64,000 nt of DNA from Catonia carolina (Eukaryota > Arthropoda > Insecta > Hemiptera > Achilidae): NCBI GenBank assembly GCA_035578175.1, contig JAQMRL010000008.1, positions 63,784,041 to 63,848,040 on the forward strand, in the 5' to 3' direction. A program made the translations under genes and the position numbers. Every line of letters begins with the position of its first letter. The stretch's first letter is position 1. Below, in pieces: positions 1-12,783 of the stretch. Below the pieces are notes generated by a model, which saw nothing but the letters and a program-made list of their open reading frames with translations, did no database searches and was not told where the DNA came from.

Positions 1-756
1 GTTTATTTATTCATGTAGTTTTATTTAGTTATGAAATTTATGAACAACGAATAGTAAAATATTTAAAAAAATATTTATAACAGATAGATAACCGTAACGC
101 TTAACATCACACGTAAATTAGATTGCTTAGAAAAAAAACGCAAATACTAAAATTTTAATGTAGTATGGTAGCTGCATTGCATGGTACGTAACCGTCACAT
201 AACTTATTTATTTTACACGATGCTAAAAATCTGTGCATAAGTTTATTAATTCACCTACGGTCATTAACTTGTTTATTGTTTCTGTTCGTATGTTTCAATT
301 CGTATAAGTTTAGAATGCTTAAAATAACTCACAATGAGACTGCCGCTGCATCGGAATTCGTTACTTTTTTTATTCTGTTTTATACAAGATCGTAAATTTA
401 TGTCGTAAATATTACAGTGTTTCTTACGTTGAAAATTTGAAGTAGTGTATTTTTAGTGTAGTACCTTTCTTAACAGTGTTTATTTTAAAAACTATTTTTA
501 GTTTTAATTTTAGGTAAATATATTTTTCTGTTGTTTATTATTATCAAATATAAAACAAATTTTTACTTGAGTTATTTTCTTCAAAAATGTTCTACACAAA
601 TTTTATTTTATTTTGGTGATGTTTAGAAATGTATTTTTGTTTATTTCAAGATATAATAAATTTAACTTTTTGCCTATTTGGTAAGGTTATTATAAATTAT
701 AGCTTAGTATATAATTACAGTATAGTAATTATGGACTCTTATAAATGTAGTTTTTT
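1..756. other. AT-rich spacer
   Basis: No gene, RNA or repeat I can support. Confidence 0.6.
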
Positions 757-895
757 TACTTTTTCTTGCGCTATACGAATATATACGGAAGAAAAGTATT
801 GTTTTAATGTAGATTTTTCGAAAACGAGTTGTCACCGGAAATACACGTTTTCAGGCCCCAAGAACCCAAAAACATATTGGTGAGAATGTGTGTGT
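757..895 (+). repeat. Unclassified repeat family C, copy 1
   Basis: Shares CTTGCGCTATACGAATATAT, GATTTTTCGAAAACGAG and CCGGAAATACACGTTTTCAG with copies near 24950, 31380, 31980 and 59905. Confidence 0.55.
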
Positions 896-1084
896 GCGTG
901 AACAAAAAAATTATTTTGGCGAATGAACATCTGTTCTAAAGTATTGTCACACAAAAAGTATATTCTATTTGCTCATTAGGTCAACTAAACTTTATCCAAG
1001 TATAATTATTATTTTAGTAACTACTTGGTGAAGAACGAATAATGATTACTTCTTGAATCTTGAAGTTTATTGACTTAATTAAAG

Positions 1085-1290
1085 AATTTTAACCTAAATT
1101 GAAATCCGGATGTTTATATCATTCTTATTTATTTTATATTTTTATGAAATATTCAATCAATGAATATTCAATCACTTCAATTTTTTCAATTTCAATTTTC
1201 AATTTTTTTGTAACTTTTTTAATTACAAAAAGTTATTCAACTTTACAATTACAAAATTACAAAAAGTTATTCAACTTTTTGTAATTACAG
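1085..1290. repeat. AT-rich tandem and inverted simple repeat
   Basis: ACAAAAAGTTATTCAACTTT occurs twice in tandem and CAATTTT units precede it; GTAATTAC-type palindromes close it. Frames through it are spurious. Confidence 0.7.
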
Positions 1291-1829
1291 TTTCGTAATT
1301 CAGAAATACAACATTATTGAATGTAAAGCATGCAGGAAACTCTAGACATGTTTAAGGTTAATTAATATAATTTATGTGTTTCATTTTCAGTTCATATTTT
1401 CTATTTGAAAATAAGATCCGAGTGTTCACTTCGAAAATCATGGTAAACTTCTCTTTCAAATGAGATTTCTTTTTGTCTCCAAGAGATAAGGTTTTTATTG
1501 TTTCTGTCTATATCGACAGATTGATAAACGCTTGAGTTGGTACTTAAGTATCTTATAGGCTATGCTCTTCTTCAAAACTTAAATCTCTAATACTTCAACT
1601 TAGATGTATATTCTTGTTTGTCGTTCAATATCCTTTCCTCCCTTTACGAAAATATAGTAAATAGATTCTTATCCTTTATTTTTAAAATCGTATTCAATAA
1701 TGGTGTTCAAAATTTTATATTATAAGTATATTTGGATTTGATACAGATATTTAACCTAAACAAACATTATTCAAATTTTTTTCTTTTGAATAATTTCAAA
1801 TAAATGTAAATTTACATTAATTTAATTAG

Positions 1830-2300
1830 ACAGTAGTAGGCTCTATACTATACCCCGCTAATACTAGCATACCCCGCGCGGCTTCGCAAGCAAAACATGT
1901 GTAATCAATTTTTTTTAAATAAATATTTAACAGAAATTGTGTAGCTGCTAGGATTAACTGTATACTCCAACGCGCACACACACACAACGTTTGAATAAAT
2001 TCCCTGCGTACGTCTCTTACCATAATCAAACCCTTCATCAACTTCAACAGCAATACGTCCTCACAATGTAGCCTACGCACACACAACACACTCACACACT
2101 CACACACATACACACATAAATATTTATGAAAGTCTTCATTAGGGCTCTTAGTGTTATAATTTTTGAAAAGTTAAAAATTAAATGTTTCTGTGAATATAAA
2201 TACGAATATGCTGTGAAAATTTCATGAAAATCTGTTCCGTAGTTTTGGAAATTAGCCTGCACAAAAAACACGATTTGTCTTCATAATATTAGTATAGATT
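1830..2300 (+). repeat. Dispersed repeat with internal CA microsatellites
   Basis: Opens with CCCCGCGCGGCTTCGC and closes with TTTCATGAAAATCTGTTCCG and CATAATATTAGTATAGAT, a 3' terminus common to many insect non-LTR-derived repeats. CA-rich tracts lie at 1973-1993 and 2070-2116. The minus frame at 1826-2113 is a low-complexity reading. Confidence 0.5.
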
Positions 2301-2429
2301 TTTACAGGTTTCTTAACTATAAATTCTTAAAGATTTTTCGACAGGAAAAATTTTAAGCTGGGTTTTTTTAAAGCTACATAGGACTACATAAGTTCATTAA
2401 AGAAGAAATATCTTATTTCAATTTTTGTT

Positions 2430-3000
2430 GTGTTGGAGTACTATTCCTGATGTTTCTTTTCTTGATTTTTCTCCAGTATTCTTTCAATCTTTCTGATCTC
2501 TTCTAGCGTGCGTTTTTCGTTGGAATACACGATTATCTGTCGTTTGGTCCGTCTCGTCTGCTCAAGTCTTGTGTTGTTCAGTTGTGATAATTTCCGGATT
2601 TTTATTTTAGGTCCTCAAGTAAATTTGGATTTCGTTCATGTCCTGTTCAATTTGTTTGATCCAATGGGGCTGAGATTTTCTGTTTAGGAAATAGTTGATG
2701 ATTTGTGTAGAGATTCTGGCGGAGTCACTCCTCAATAGGTAGCCAAAGAAAAAAAATTCTCTTTTTCCTCATCTGGTCTGCTAGAGGTTCTGAATTTCTG
2801 TAGGCTTCTTCGTTCGTGACGGGCTTCCAGATCCCGTCAGAGAAAGATCTCTTGTTCCGGCATTTTCTGATGAACCGACGTTCTAATTTTGAAAATCTGT
2901 GTTTCACGTTGATTCTCCTGAGGCTGAAGATTGTTTCACTGCTGTATGTGATTTCCGGAAGAATCACAGTGTTGTAATTTCAGACGTTTGAATTTATTGA
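2430..3000 (-). pseudogene. Diverged non-LTR ORF2 C-terminus, related to the copy at 61283
   Basis: VILPEITYSSETIFSLRR, KLERRFIRKC and then QMRKKRIFFL parallel VILPEVLYASETLF, KVERQIARRC and IIRKKRISFL of the copy at 61283-62056. Downstream (2430-2724) a shifted frame still gives NRKSQPHWIKQIEQDMNE, matching WIKEVKKDMEE there. Stops and frameshifts make it an old relic; its boundaries are approximate. Confidence 0.6.
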
Positions 3001-3009
3001 AAGACATTT

Positions 3010-5896
3010 TTTTAATAAATAATTAATTATTATTTTCTGTTTGTATATATTTCTTAAGGAGAGATGGCACGATGGTTTTAACTTAAAATTTAGATTTTTG
3101 GTTTTTATGTTTTTCAATAGTTTAGGCCTAGATCTACCAGAAAAAACATTAAATTACGTCAAAAAAAATATTTTTTATGAAAAAATTAAGTTTTTATCAA
3201 GTTACACAGAAAAATTATCATGTTACCAAGAACAAATATTTTTCACAATTTTATATTGCTCGTTTTAGCGCAAAGAGAATTTTAGTTTTTAAAATATCTG
3301 CATCACTGTTTTTTGTATTCTCAGCTGTTGGTTCAGCTTTCTAGACAAAACTGTTGATAGGAAATTTACTTGTTTTTGTACATTTTGTTTTTGATTTGTG
3401 CCTTCTTGTTTCTTGCGTTTTCCCATAAATTTAGATTTTTTACACTAGGTACATTTTTCTCAGAAACCGATAAACCTAACAGGCTGAAATTTTTACCAGT
3501 TAATTATCTTGTATATCCACATATACCAACATTTTTATGACTTCCTCAGGTGCTCCAAAAATTAGTAATACGCAAAAAACGTAGAAAACAATTTGTAAAA
3601 ATTTTATGTTATTCGTAATATTTTTAAACAAATGGTATGGTCCAAAGATTAAATTGAAAAATTGTCAGTATCTCAAGAAGAAACCCGACACCTATGATGT
3701 GTAAAGTTTAATTTCTCTATATTTTACCAATCCTATGAAAAATGTACCTAAAAATAGCAAATTTAACATTGGAGGGATACAAAGTACAGTCTCTCCTTAA
3801 GTAACTCGTACATAACTAAGATAGGTAGATTACTGGAGAATGGATTTCCCAGATCGTAGCCGGGAATCGAACCTTACTTACCAATTTTGGTTCAGTTCAC
3901 CATGAATTAAATTTACCATTGTAAATTCATCATGAATCAATTTTTTATGTTTCCACTCTCATTCTTGAAATTATCTCCTTCTTGCTTAAATCGCAAGTTG
4001 ACCTAAATGCAGAGATATGATGATGGGTCTATAGCATTAATATTAACATAGACTACGGCGAGTAGAGAAACTCACGTAGGAAGTCGAGCGTATGACCAAT
4101 TGCAAGTCATAGATCAGTCTTGTTAAGTTTTAAAGCTACATAACTGACAGTTACTTAGTTTAAGCAACGGGTGTGTTCAATCAACTGTTAGGTTACTAAA
4201 TATTTCGTTTATTAGTTAACAATTTGTTTTTCTTTAGCACTTACAAATCGAATCGTGTTTGTGTAATTTATCATCTAGTGTATTTTCAATCACTACATCC
4301 TGCAAAGAATTATTGTTATCGTAAGCATACTTAATTTATTAGTCATTAAATTATATTATTAGTAAAAAAGCTATTTTATCTTCTTCTTCTTCCATTAACA
4401 TTTACGTTAAACAACTTTTTCTCGCACCTGACATTTTCTCTTCGTCATTGCTACTTTCCTTTCCGGAATCTTTTTTAATTTTTTCAATAAACTCTCTATT
4501 ACTTTCTTCAGATAATTTCTTGCTGTCATTTTTGTAATCTTCTCTTTATCTTGGGCCCGTCAATTTTTTTAGTGTTTTTCTAAATTTACTTCTGTGTTGT
4601 ATCCTAAATAACACTTCCACCTTCTTCATATCTTTTTAATTTTCGTGAAACATCTATTTTATTTTCATAATTTTTCATATATCAAAGACTACATAATTGT
4701 TTTGTAAAATGTTCTGGTCCATTCTATAGATATGTCCTTAAAACTGAATTTTTCTCTGTCTCATAGTTTGTTATATTTTTTATTTTTCCATTTCTATTAT
4801 GTCTCTTTACTATTCTTAATGTACATTCTCCATTATAATTTTCTTTCACTCTGTATTTTCCTTCTTTTCTTCGTTAAACTTCTACTTTGTCTTTCAAAGT
4901 ATCCTTCTAATCGAAGATACATTCTGGTCCATAATAATGCTTCAGGTTTAATGAATGTACTGTAGTGTCTTAATTTAAAGTTTAATATTTTATAAATCGC
5001 AAATCTAAAGATTTCAACCATGAAATATTCTGATATTACGTTATTTACGTTAGGCCGTGTGCTAAAAATTGTTTACAATATCTTATAATACGAAACGTTA
5101 TTATTTTATTGTTATATTACTTAGCTAAAATTTACAATTTATAAATTTTTAACTTTGAATTCTCCGTGAAAAATTTTATTTCATACCATCAATTCTTCAA
5201 ATTTTAGCATACATTTTGATTTCATTCTTTCTTAAGCTGAAATTTACAACACTATTTTTTATTTTCTGAGAAGAGAAATCCAATAAATATTTGTGAGCAT
5301 GTTCATTAGACCGAATCGACAAATTATTATCGTAGTTCTTTTTTCTTAATCAGGTATAGTTACGTTTTTAGCGGAATTCATCCATTCATCGATAAATAAT
5401 TACAATAATGATTCGCTTAATCATTCCACGGCAGACAACCATCTCAATTTTCTAATGACAGAATTAAAGGTGTTTTCTCAGAAAATACGGATAATACTCT
5501 TTAAATTAAGTTTTTAGTTGGTTTTTTTTTATGTGATTTTGTGATGAAGTTTATCATTATTACTAATTCATTACGTTATTCTATTTTTATTTTATTTTAT
5601 TTTAAGAGAGTTAAATAGTCCAGTAAAATAAAACTATACTTTCACGGTTGAAAATTTAGCTATACTTTCACGGTAGTATCAGAATGCTAGCAAAGTTAAT
5701 TGTCCGGTTTAATTCCTGACTAGATTTTTGAAATTTTAATGTAAAAGTCCCACTCGTACTATTCCGCTGTAGTAGTTAAAGTAGTTAATGCAATTTTAAA
5801 AAAATACGATAAATAATTTAACCTAAGTACATAATATTGACTATAATATGTATCAAGAAAAGCTTAATTAAAACACTATAAATTTCGTGTTTATAT
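3010..5896. other. AT-rich spacer
   Basis: Apart from the tRNA-like segment at 3795-3890, only low-complexity frames. T/C-rich tracts at 4380-4870 give Leu/Phe/Ser-rich frames that are not credible proteins. Confidence 0.6.
3795..3890 (-). repeat. tRNA-like SINE head
   Basis: On the minus strand AAGGTTCGATTCCCGGCTAC is a perfect B box with its arm. The rest of the cloverleaf is poor. No target duplication found. Confidence 0.45.
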
Positions 5897-5908
5897 AAAT
5901 TACACGCT

Positions 5909-6100
5909 GCCAATCGCATTGGCCTAGTTGATAACGTGCTCGTCTCTCATCATGCAGTCGTGGGTTCGAATCCCACTCAGGCGCGGCATATTTTCATACG
6001 TTACAAAACAAAAAAAAATCATTTCATCCTTACACTGTTGCACCCCAACGTCGTCGCTAATGACCGTTGCAGTTGATTAGACGTTAAATAAATTTTAAAA
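5909..6100 (+). repeat. tRNA-derived SINE with 12-bp target duplication
   Basis: AAATTACACGCT occurs at 5897-5908 and 6101-6112. The head has an A box (TGGCCTAGTTGATAACG) and B box (GGTTCGAATCC) but no closing acceptor stem. The 3' part ends GTTGATTAGACGTTAAATAA with an A-rich tail. 192 bp. Confidence 0.88.
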
Positions 6101-6657
6101 AAATTACACGCTACACACCGATTTAAAACCACCTTTCATTTGCAACATCATCAAAAATAGTTATTATAAATTCTATTCAAAACTACAAACTCACAAAAAT
6201 CCACTTATCAGTGATATGGCAAATCCACCAGGCTTCATTAGAAGATTAAAAAGAAGATAGAGTAGAGACCTTCTTTAATTCTTCTTCATGTTTATGTCAA
6301 AAAGGATAAATGTAATATATTAGATGTATTTTTTTTCTTTTCTTCTTAAACATGCTTTATTGCTATTAGTATTTTACAGTTTAATAACTGTTCTTTGAAA
6401 ATACGAATTTTTTATTGTTTTACTTTTCATATTTAGTATATTTTTCGTTTATTGTGATTTCAAATTAACATTGCTGAATGTTGTATTTTATATTCGTGCC
6501 TGTTCTTGTTAATTTGAATGTAATATCAAATCTCATCTTTTGGTTGTTCTCAATAGTACAGTTAAAGATTCAAAATGAAAGACAAAAAAAATATTTCAAA
6601 CTTTATAATTCATAATAGGTGAAACACCGACAATTACATGGTTAATTTATATACTAA

Positions 6658-6959
6658 CCTTCCGGGTTGATTTACGTAAAGTCGTTGCCAAGAGTCAGTT
6701 GTTTAATAGCTGATTTTGGGGGACAAAGGACCCATGATTCAAATCCTAGTACTTACAAAACGGATTTGAATACTAGACAGTGGTTACCGGTGTACTTTGA
6801 TGGTTAGGGTTTAATTAACCATACTTTCTCAGGAATAATCGGCCTGAGTCTGTTCAAGACTACATCTTATTTACATGACATACACAAATCATCCTCATCC
6901 ATTGCATCCAAGGTTTGTTTTTTGTTCTTAATTGAACAGATTGCAACGTACGCACATTA
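6658..6959 (+). repeat. SINE family A, copy 1
   Basis: About 300 bp shared with 26121-26358 and 32348-32656. tRNA-like head with B box GATTCAAATCC, then a body with TTTGAATACTAGACAGTGGT and ATTAACCATACTTTCTCAGG. The tail reads TTGAACAGATTGCAACGTAC. Confidence 0.8.
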
Positions 6960-7074
6960 TGAAAAACTTTTATATTAAGGAGTATTTATCTATATGCAGT
7001 ACATTGTCTTCAAATTATAACATAAATTAATTTATTTTTTGAATAAAATTAATCAGTTTATTTTAGTTTATATA

Positions 7075-7240
7075 AAATCGTATCAACAGTTTTCTTAATG
7101 TTGATACGGAAAACTGTTGGTCACGGAATTAGAACGTGGGTTCAACATGTAATAATTGCTAGACCCTTGACGGTAATCGAGTACGGGACTTTCCACTTTG
7201 TAACCTACTAACCACTGTTATACGAAGGAAGCCACGTCAG
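7075..7240 (-). repeat. SINE-like repeat family D, copy 1
   Basis: Shares AATCGTATCAA and TTGGTCACGGA with 50505-50645, and on the minus strand a degenerate B box (CCCGTACTCGATTACCG). Boundaries approximate. Confidence 0.5.
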
Positions 7241-7877
7241 AGATTTTTCTGACGTAAACACATTTAAAACACCTTATGGAATGGATAATCTTAGTCCTAT
7301 TTATAGGACTACAGTAATTACTGTAAATTCAAATACAGTAAGTAAATCAAGCTTAGAGAACATGACACAAATTTAGTAATTGTTAAAAATAAATAGTATT
7401 AGTAAATCCTAAATAATAATGTTACAAAAAAAATTTAACATTTATAAAATAAATTAAAATATAATTGTTTTTCTTTTTTCATTTCCCTAGAATGGGAAAA
7501 TTCTTATAAAGCGTTCTCAAGATATCTATTATTATATGGTGAATACGTGTTTAGTTAGCTTATAGAATTTTTTTAGAGGTGCAGCGTTTAACAGAATGTC
7601 GTTAAGGCCAATTTTCATCAATTTTTAAGAAACTTGACTTCTGTTAATTTATTCCTCAGCCTTTGCAACGCGTCTGTTATTTCCTGTACGCCTCCGTCCT
7701 AAAATTTATGAAATATTGGTGATAAATTATTTTACTGGGATATGAATTTATTAAAGGAACTTTTGTTTACAGTTTGTAAATTCAAAAAATCTTTCTGAAT
7801 ATAACAGTTAATTCAAAGAACAGTTTATTGGACTATACCCTCATTCTCTATCTCTTCTTCCTTCATTTTAATTTTTC

Positions 7878-7912
7878 TTTCTCTCTCTCTCTCACACACA
7901 CACACATACACA
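7878..7912. repeat. (CT)n(CA)n microsatellite
   Basis: Uninterrupted CT units followed by CA units. Confidence 0.9.
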
Positions 7913-8437
7913 AACATCATAAATACACACACTCTATACGTATATACAATGCACACTAGTGAATTTATCTATCTCTTTGCTATAAAATCCTATCTTTTTC
8001 AATTGACTTAAGTTGAACCTAATTCAACTCTCTATGTTTAGGCTAAAGTTTATTAGGGTACGCATATTTATTATGTAGTTAGTTCAACTACATTGTTATA
8101 TCTCTTTTTATATTGGTTATTTAAACCAATAAAATATGTCAATTAATTTGCCCGCCAAAATTATATTAAAATCTTCACTGCAACATGTGGTTCTCTTATT
8201 TCTACACACGCTAATCAACACGTACGCATTAAGTAATTTTTAATTGAACATAAGTCAGTTAATTTAGTCCTAATTATTTTTATTAATCTGTATAATTATA
8301 AAGATGTTATTAAATGTCACATAATATTAAATTTTAGCATGCAATTCTTTAATAATTTTGTTCCAAAGCCAAGATTATTCATAACTTTTCATTGTGATCT
8401 AGTCTTTAAAATTGTTTTAAACAATTTTCCTACTATA

Positions 8438-9388
8438 GGGTGATTCAAAAAGAGCGCCGGTTTTGATACATCAAATTAAGAGATTTATTTTATTGAAAAA
8501 CTGAAAATAAATACATCAACAAGTTCATCTTTACCTTCCGATTTCATGTATGAAAAATGATGTCATGCACGTGTCTTCCTCTACTGCGCTGGCACGCATC
8601 AACTCTGTCCATGAAATTGGATATTACTGCACGACAAGTTTCGACTTCCATTTGCCCGATAACCCGTCACCTTTCCTTCTTCAAGTCATTGATGTTTCGG
8701 GGTTTATTGGCATACACCAATGACTTCAGATGACCCCAAAGATGAAAGTCACAAGGCGTCAAGTCACACGACCTTGGTGGCCATTGATGGTCGGAATTAC
8801 GAGAAATGATGCGATCCTGGAACCGTTCACGGAGCAACAACATTGTTTCTCGTGCAGAAACTGAATTTTATACGGGTGATATTGGAGATCGTACCGAAGA
8901 ATTCTCCGTACAGAAGAACATCGTAAACCCAATTGTTGAGAACGGCGACGTATTGATTTTGCTGGGCTAACAGCCACACTGTCACGAACCAACGCAACGT
9001 TCTGCTCAGTTCGGCCAGAACGACGACGTCCAGAACTTTTAAGGTCGACTGTTGAACCCGTCTCAAAAAACTTTTTCATGAGCCTGCGAACTGTTGATTC
9101 ATTCGGTGCTTCATTACGTCCTAGAGTACCGCGAAGTCGCCTGACAGTAGCCGCATATCTCTCTCCACTCTGGTAAAATGTTTTGACGATTAACACTCGT
9201 TGTGCAATAGTAAACTTCTCCATGGTTAGACACAGACTGCGAGAGTACTACACTGCGAACAAGAGAAACTACAACTGAATCGTCAATCGGAATGTTCTCC
9301 GAAATAGAAATGAGGTCTAACAATGTTGCCAACCGATAAACAAAAATTTACCAGCCGTTTAAAAACCGGCGCTCTTTTTGAATCACCC
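8438..9388 (-). mobile_element. Tc1/mariner (DD41D-type) internal-deletion derivative
   Basis: Inverted ends GGGTGATTCAAAAAGAGCGC at 8438 and its complement ending at 9388. A minus-strand ORF (8759-9223) encodes the N-terminal DNA-binding half. The sequence then jumps to the region around the third catalytic Asp (in another frame: WPPRSCDLTPCDFHLWG near 8710-8770), so the first two catalytic Asp regions are missing. It is about 950 bp against about 1.3 kb for a full element. The flanks are consistent with TA insertion but imperfect. It could only move with help from another transposase. Confidence 0.75.
8759..9223 (-). pseudogene. Transposase N-terminal domain (helix-turn-helix), catalytic core deleted
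   Basis: 154 codons. MEKFTIAQRVLIVKTFYQSG opens a paired-like helix-turn-helix region; APNESTVRRLMKKFFETGS and RRILRYDLQYHPYKIQ are typical of the DD41D-type Tc1/mariner transposases also seen at 38613. After about residue 122 the sequence is no longer transposase-like in this frame because an internal deletion joins it out of frame to the C-terminal part. No catalytic residues are present. Confidence 0.7.
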
Positions 9389-9858
9389 GTTACTAATTTA
9401 CTAGGAGATGTTCAATGAATTCAGTAACACTCAACAGGATTTTAAACTTCTGCGTATTGTTTACTTTATGATTAAATCTCATGAGAAGTTATATTTTTTT
9501 CTTTAGATGGAAATATAATTTGTAAAAACCGTAAGTATTATAAAAAATTATTATGGATATAAGAGTAGACTACAATTTAGAACTACAGTATAAAAATTTA
9601 ATTCTGTTCCAGTATGATAAAATATTTTCTAGAAAAAGAAAAATTATTACAGAATGAAATAGTAAAAGAAAACAGAAAAAAGGAGAATAAAATCCTTCTA
9701 TAAAAATAAGGGGAGAATGGGGAGAAACGACACGAAAAGTTAAATTATAATCAAAAGCAAGCAGATATAAAAATCCCTTTCATGAGACGATTCTCATAGC
9801 TGGTGGCATTTTTTTAAAAACCTTACTTCTAGACTAGACGTAGTAAAAACTATTCGTG

Positions 9859-10250
9859 ATTTCTGTATTTACTCTTTAAGAGGAATCGAATAACACTATT
9901 TTTGTTTCCATATTCCGACTTTGATTTCTTGAATTCCGGTTTTGGGCCACTTCCGGTTGAAACCGGAACTTCAAACCCAATGATTTCTGTATCCAATTTT
10001 TAAGAGGTATCGAATAACACTATTTTTGTTTCCAAATTCTGACTTTGATTTCTTGACTTCCGATTTTAAGTTTTGTTCAAAACCGGAACTTAAAACTCAA
10101 TTCAGGCCCACTAAAATTTCGTGTAAATTACGAATCCGAGAACTATTTGCTGTTATCTCTTGTAGTTTCTGACTTTGATTTCTTATCGGTTTTGGGCTAC
10201 TTTCGATCAAAACCGGAACCTCAAACTCAATTTCACCACACTAACTTTTT
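9859..10250 (+). repeat. Tandem repeat, about 122-bp period
   Basis: Units at 9859-9980 and 9981-10100 share GATTTCTGTAT, AATAACACTATTTTTGTTTC, GACTTTGATTTCTTGA and AAAACCGGAACTT; a third, diverged unit follows to about 10230. A related half-unit (CTATCTCTTGTAGTTTCTGA) appears again at 10688 after the family B insertion. The flanks 9677-9770 and 10768-10870 are also similar to each other. Confidence 0.75.
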
Positions 10251-10255
10251 GTTTT

Positions 10256-10646
10256 GCCCATAACAGACAGGTGGAGTGTCAAATTATTTACACTCAATCT
10301 GTGCGTTGCAAGGCTAAAATAAATAGTTCTGTTTCTTATCACATGGTCAGCCAATTAAATAACTGTATCATTTAAGAACAGAAGAGGTAGAGGTTTAAAA
10401 CACACTAATCAGGGTTATCTCCTCTGAAAGTAATAAATTTTATTATACAGCCAGACCCTGTGGTGAATGAAGTGAAGGTGTCATTTGTAGAGTGGAAAAT
10501 ATGTGCTTTTCAGAGGGCCCGGCCTGCTGATAAGCGTACTCTTCCATTTAGTGAGGAAGTGAATGGTAAACCATCTCACTCCTCGCTTTACGTAGTAAAA
10601 CCTCTACAGGTTCAAACCAGCTTTTCGGCTGATGACCTACACAACA
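10256..10646 (+). repeat. Family B retroposon, copy 1
   Basis: Starts GCCCATAACAGACAGGTGGA and ends before TGACCTACACAACA. It splits an older tandem repeat whose pieces resume at 10650. The internal frame 10460-10717 is the family's short ORF. Confidence 0.85.
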
Positions 10647-11544
10647 TTTTTTGTGTAGATTACAAACCCGAAAACTGTTTGTTGCTATCTCTTGTAGTTT
10701 CTGACATCACAGTGTGACGGACGGACAAAACAAGATGATAGATGACAATTTTTTAAATTCCCACCAAAAATAGGAGAATAAAACCCTTCTATGAAAACGA
10801 GGGGACAAAGGGGAGAAACAACATGAAAACTTAAATTATAATGAAGCAGAATGGAGCAAGCAGATGTAATATAACAACAAAAATTAACAATAAGTTAAAC
10901 GGAGAATTCACAGTTGAATAAGGAGGAAATTATTAGAGGAAAAGAATGTGAGTAATTAGAGCTGAAAGAAGAAGGCGAAGGAATGGTATGAAGAGGATCA
11001 GAAGTAATTTCTTGACGATTTTATGTATTACATTTTTGCCATATTTTTTCAGTTTTATATTTGTAAAGTATGTTAATTAATTCTGTAAAATGTTTGTAAT
11101 TTATGAAATTAAATTTTGTAGTTTAAATACGATATGACTGAAAAAATTAATTCATCTCGTACCACTGACAAGGTCTCTCATAATTCTCTACAGTTTACGC
11201 GACAAAGTATGACAAATTATGCAAGTGCTATGAGATATTTGTCCGTAGTTTCTTTTCTAATAATAATAACTCTTAATTAATATAACACAAATATGTTTAC
11301 ATTATAACAAATATAGATTATTTTTAAGCATAAAATTTACTAAAAATAAATGTAGTACAGCTTACTCAATAATTTCGTGTATCATAGAGAATAAATTTGA
11401 ACATAATTAATAGTCATTTGATATAAAATTTATATGGATAAAAAATGTGTAAAACTCAGTATTGCTTCATGCAAAAAGGGCATGAGTCACATACAGTGAA
11501 TTTTTGGGGAACGACAAAAAACTGATTATCTAAGAATCAGGGTA

Positions 11545-12475
11545 CGAGATGTGGCTATTAAATAACGAGACTGACGTTGTAAAAAATTTAATTTTAATTT
11601 TATACATAATCACTTATTGTCACCTTCAATATACACTCCTTCTCTACCCTTACAACGCTCCATGCGAATTTTCCATCGTTGGAAACAGTGCTAGAAATCA
11701 TCTTCTGTCAGCTCCTTCAGGACACGTGCCGCTTTCTCTTTTACAGCTTCCACAGACTAAAATCGTGTCCCTTTTAATGCAGATTTCACCTTAGGGAACA
11801 AGTAGAAGTCACATGGTGCAAGATCTGGTAAATAAGGCGGATGTTCTATCACTGAGATGCTGTACTTGGCTAGGAACCTCTTGACAGATAAAGCGGAATG
11901 AGCTGGCGCATTGTCTTGGTGGAGAACCTATGATTTGTCCTTCCACATTTTGGGGCGTTTTTTCCTTACTCTTTGACGTAGTTTAGAAAGTACCTCAAGG
12001 TAGTAATATTAATTAATTGTTTGACCTTTAGAAACCCAGTGAAGGTACACAATTCCATGAATATCAGAAAAAAAACAATCATCATTGCTTTAAATTTTGA
12101 CTTGCTCATTCGAGCTTTTTTGGCTCTCGGTGAAGTTCGGCTCTTCCAGTGCATGGATTGGCGCTTCGTTTCCGGATCATAAGTAAAAAACCTTGTTTCA
12201 TCACATGTTATTATCTTCTACCTGTTCCCTAAAGTAAAATCTGCATTAAAATGGACAAGATTTGAGTCTGTGGAAGCTGTAAAAGAGAAAGTGGCACGTG
12301 TCCTGAAGGAGCTAACAGAAGATGACTTCCAGCACTGTTTCCAACAATGGAAAATTTGCATGGAGCGTTGTAGGGATAGAGGAGTGTATATTGAAGGTGA
12401 CAATAAGTGATTATGTATAAAATTAAAATTAAATTTTTTACAACGTCAGTCTCGTTATTTAATAGCCACACCTCG
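11545..12475 (-). mobile_element. Mariner derivative M1, transposase 3' end duplicated in inverted orientation
   Basis: TIRs CGAGATGTGGCTATTAAATA (left) and the complement of CGAGGTGTGGCTATTAAATA (right), TA at both flanks. The left 670 bp read, on the minus strand, from the transposase C-terminus back to the first catalytic motif (DET..FFTYDPETKRQS). At about 12217 the sequence flips and the plus strand again reads the C-terminus (VKSALKWTRFESVEAV) to the right TIR. The helix-turn-helix half is missing. The same junction is in the copy at 35703-37841. Confidence 0.85.
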
Positions 12476-12783
12476 TATTTTAGACTATCGTGTAACAACT
12501 TTTCTGAAAGAAAATTTGTTCGAAAAAAAGAATATGAAAACAAATTATAGAATACACAATATTTGAGCGAGATAAATTATTTTGAAAAATTCGACTGATG
12601 CCCTTTTTGCATGGAAACTAGAGATTTTGAAGGTTGAAAGTGAGGATAATAAGATAATTTACCTTTTTTCATTGAAATAATATTAATAATAATTTATTTA
12701 AAAAAATAGTAGGCCTACATATACTTCAAAACTTGTAAATAATAATAATTTTTAAACGAGAATTAGGTCTCAACATCAGAATT

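Noticed and set aside
5909..5990. A functional tRNA gene
   Set aside because: A and B boxes only, no acceptor stem; the unit has a SINE tail and a 12-bp target duplication.
7878..7912. CRISPR-like or satellite array
   Set aside because: Simple dinucleotide runs only. No direct repeats with regular unique spacers exist anywhere in the window.
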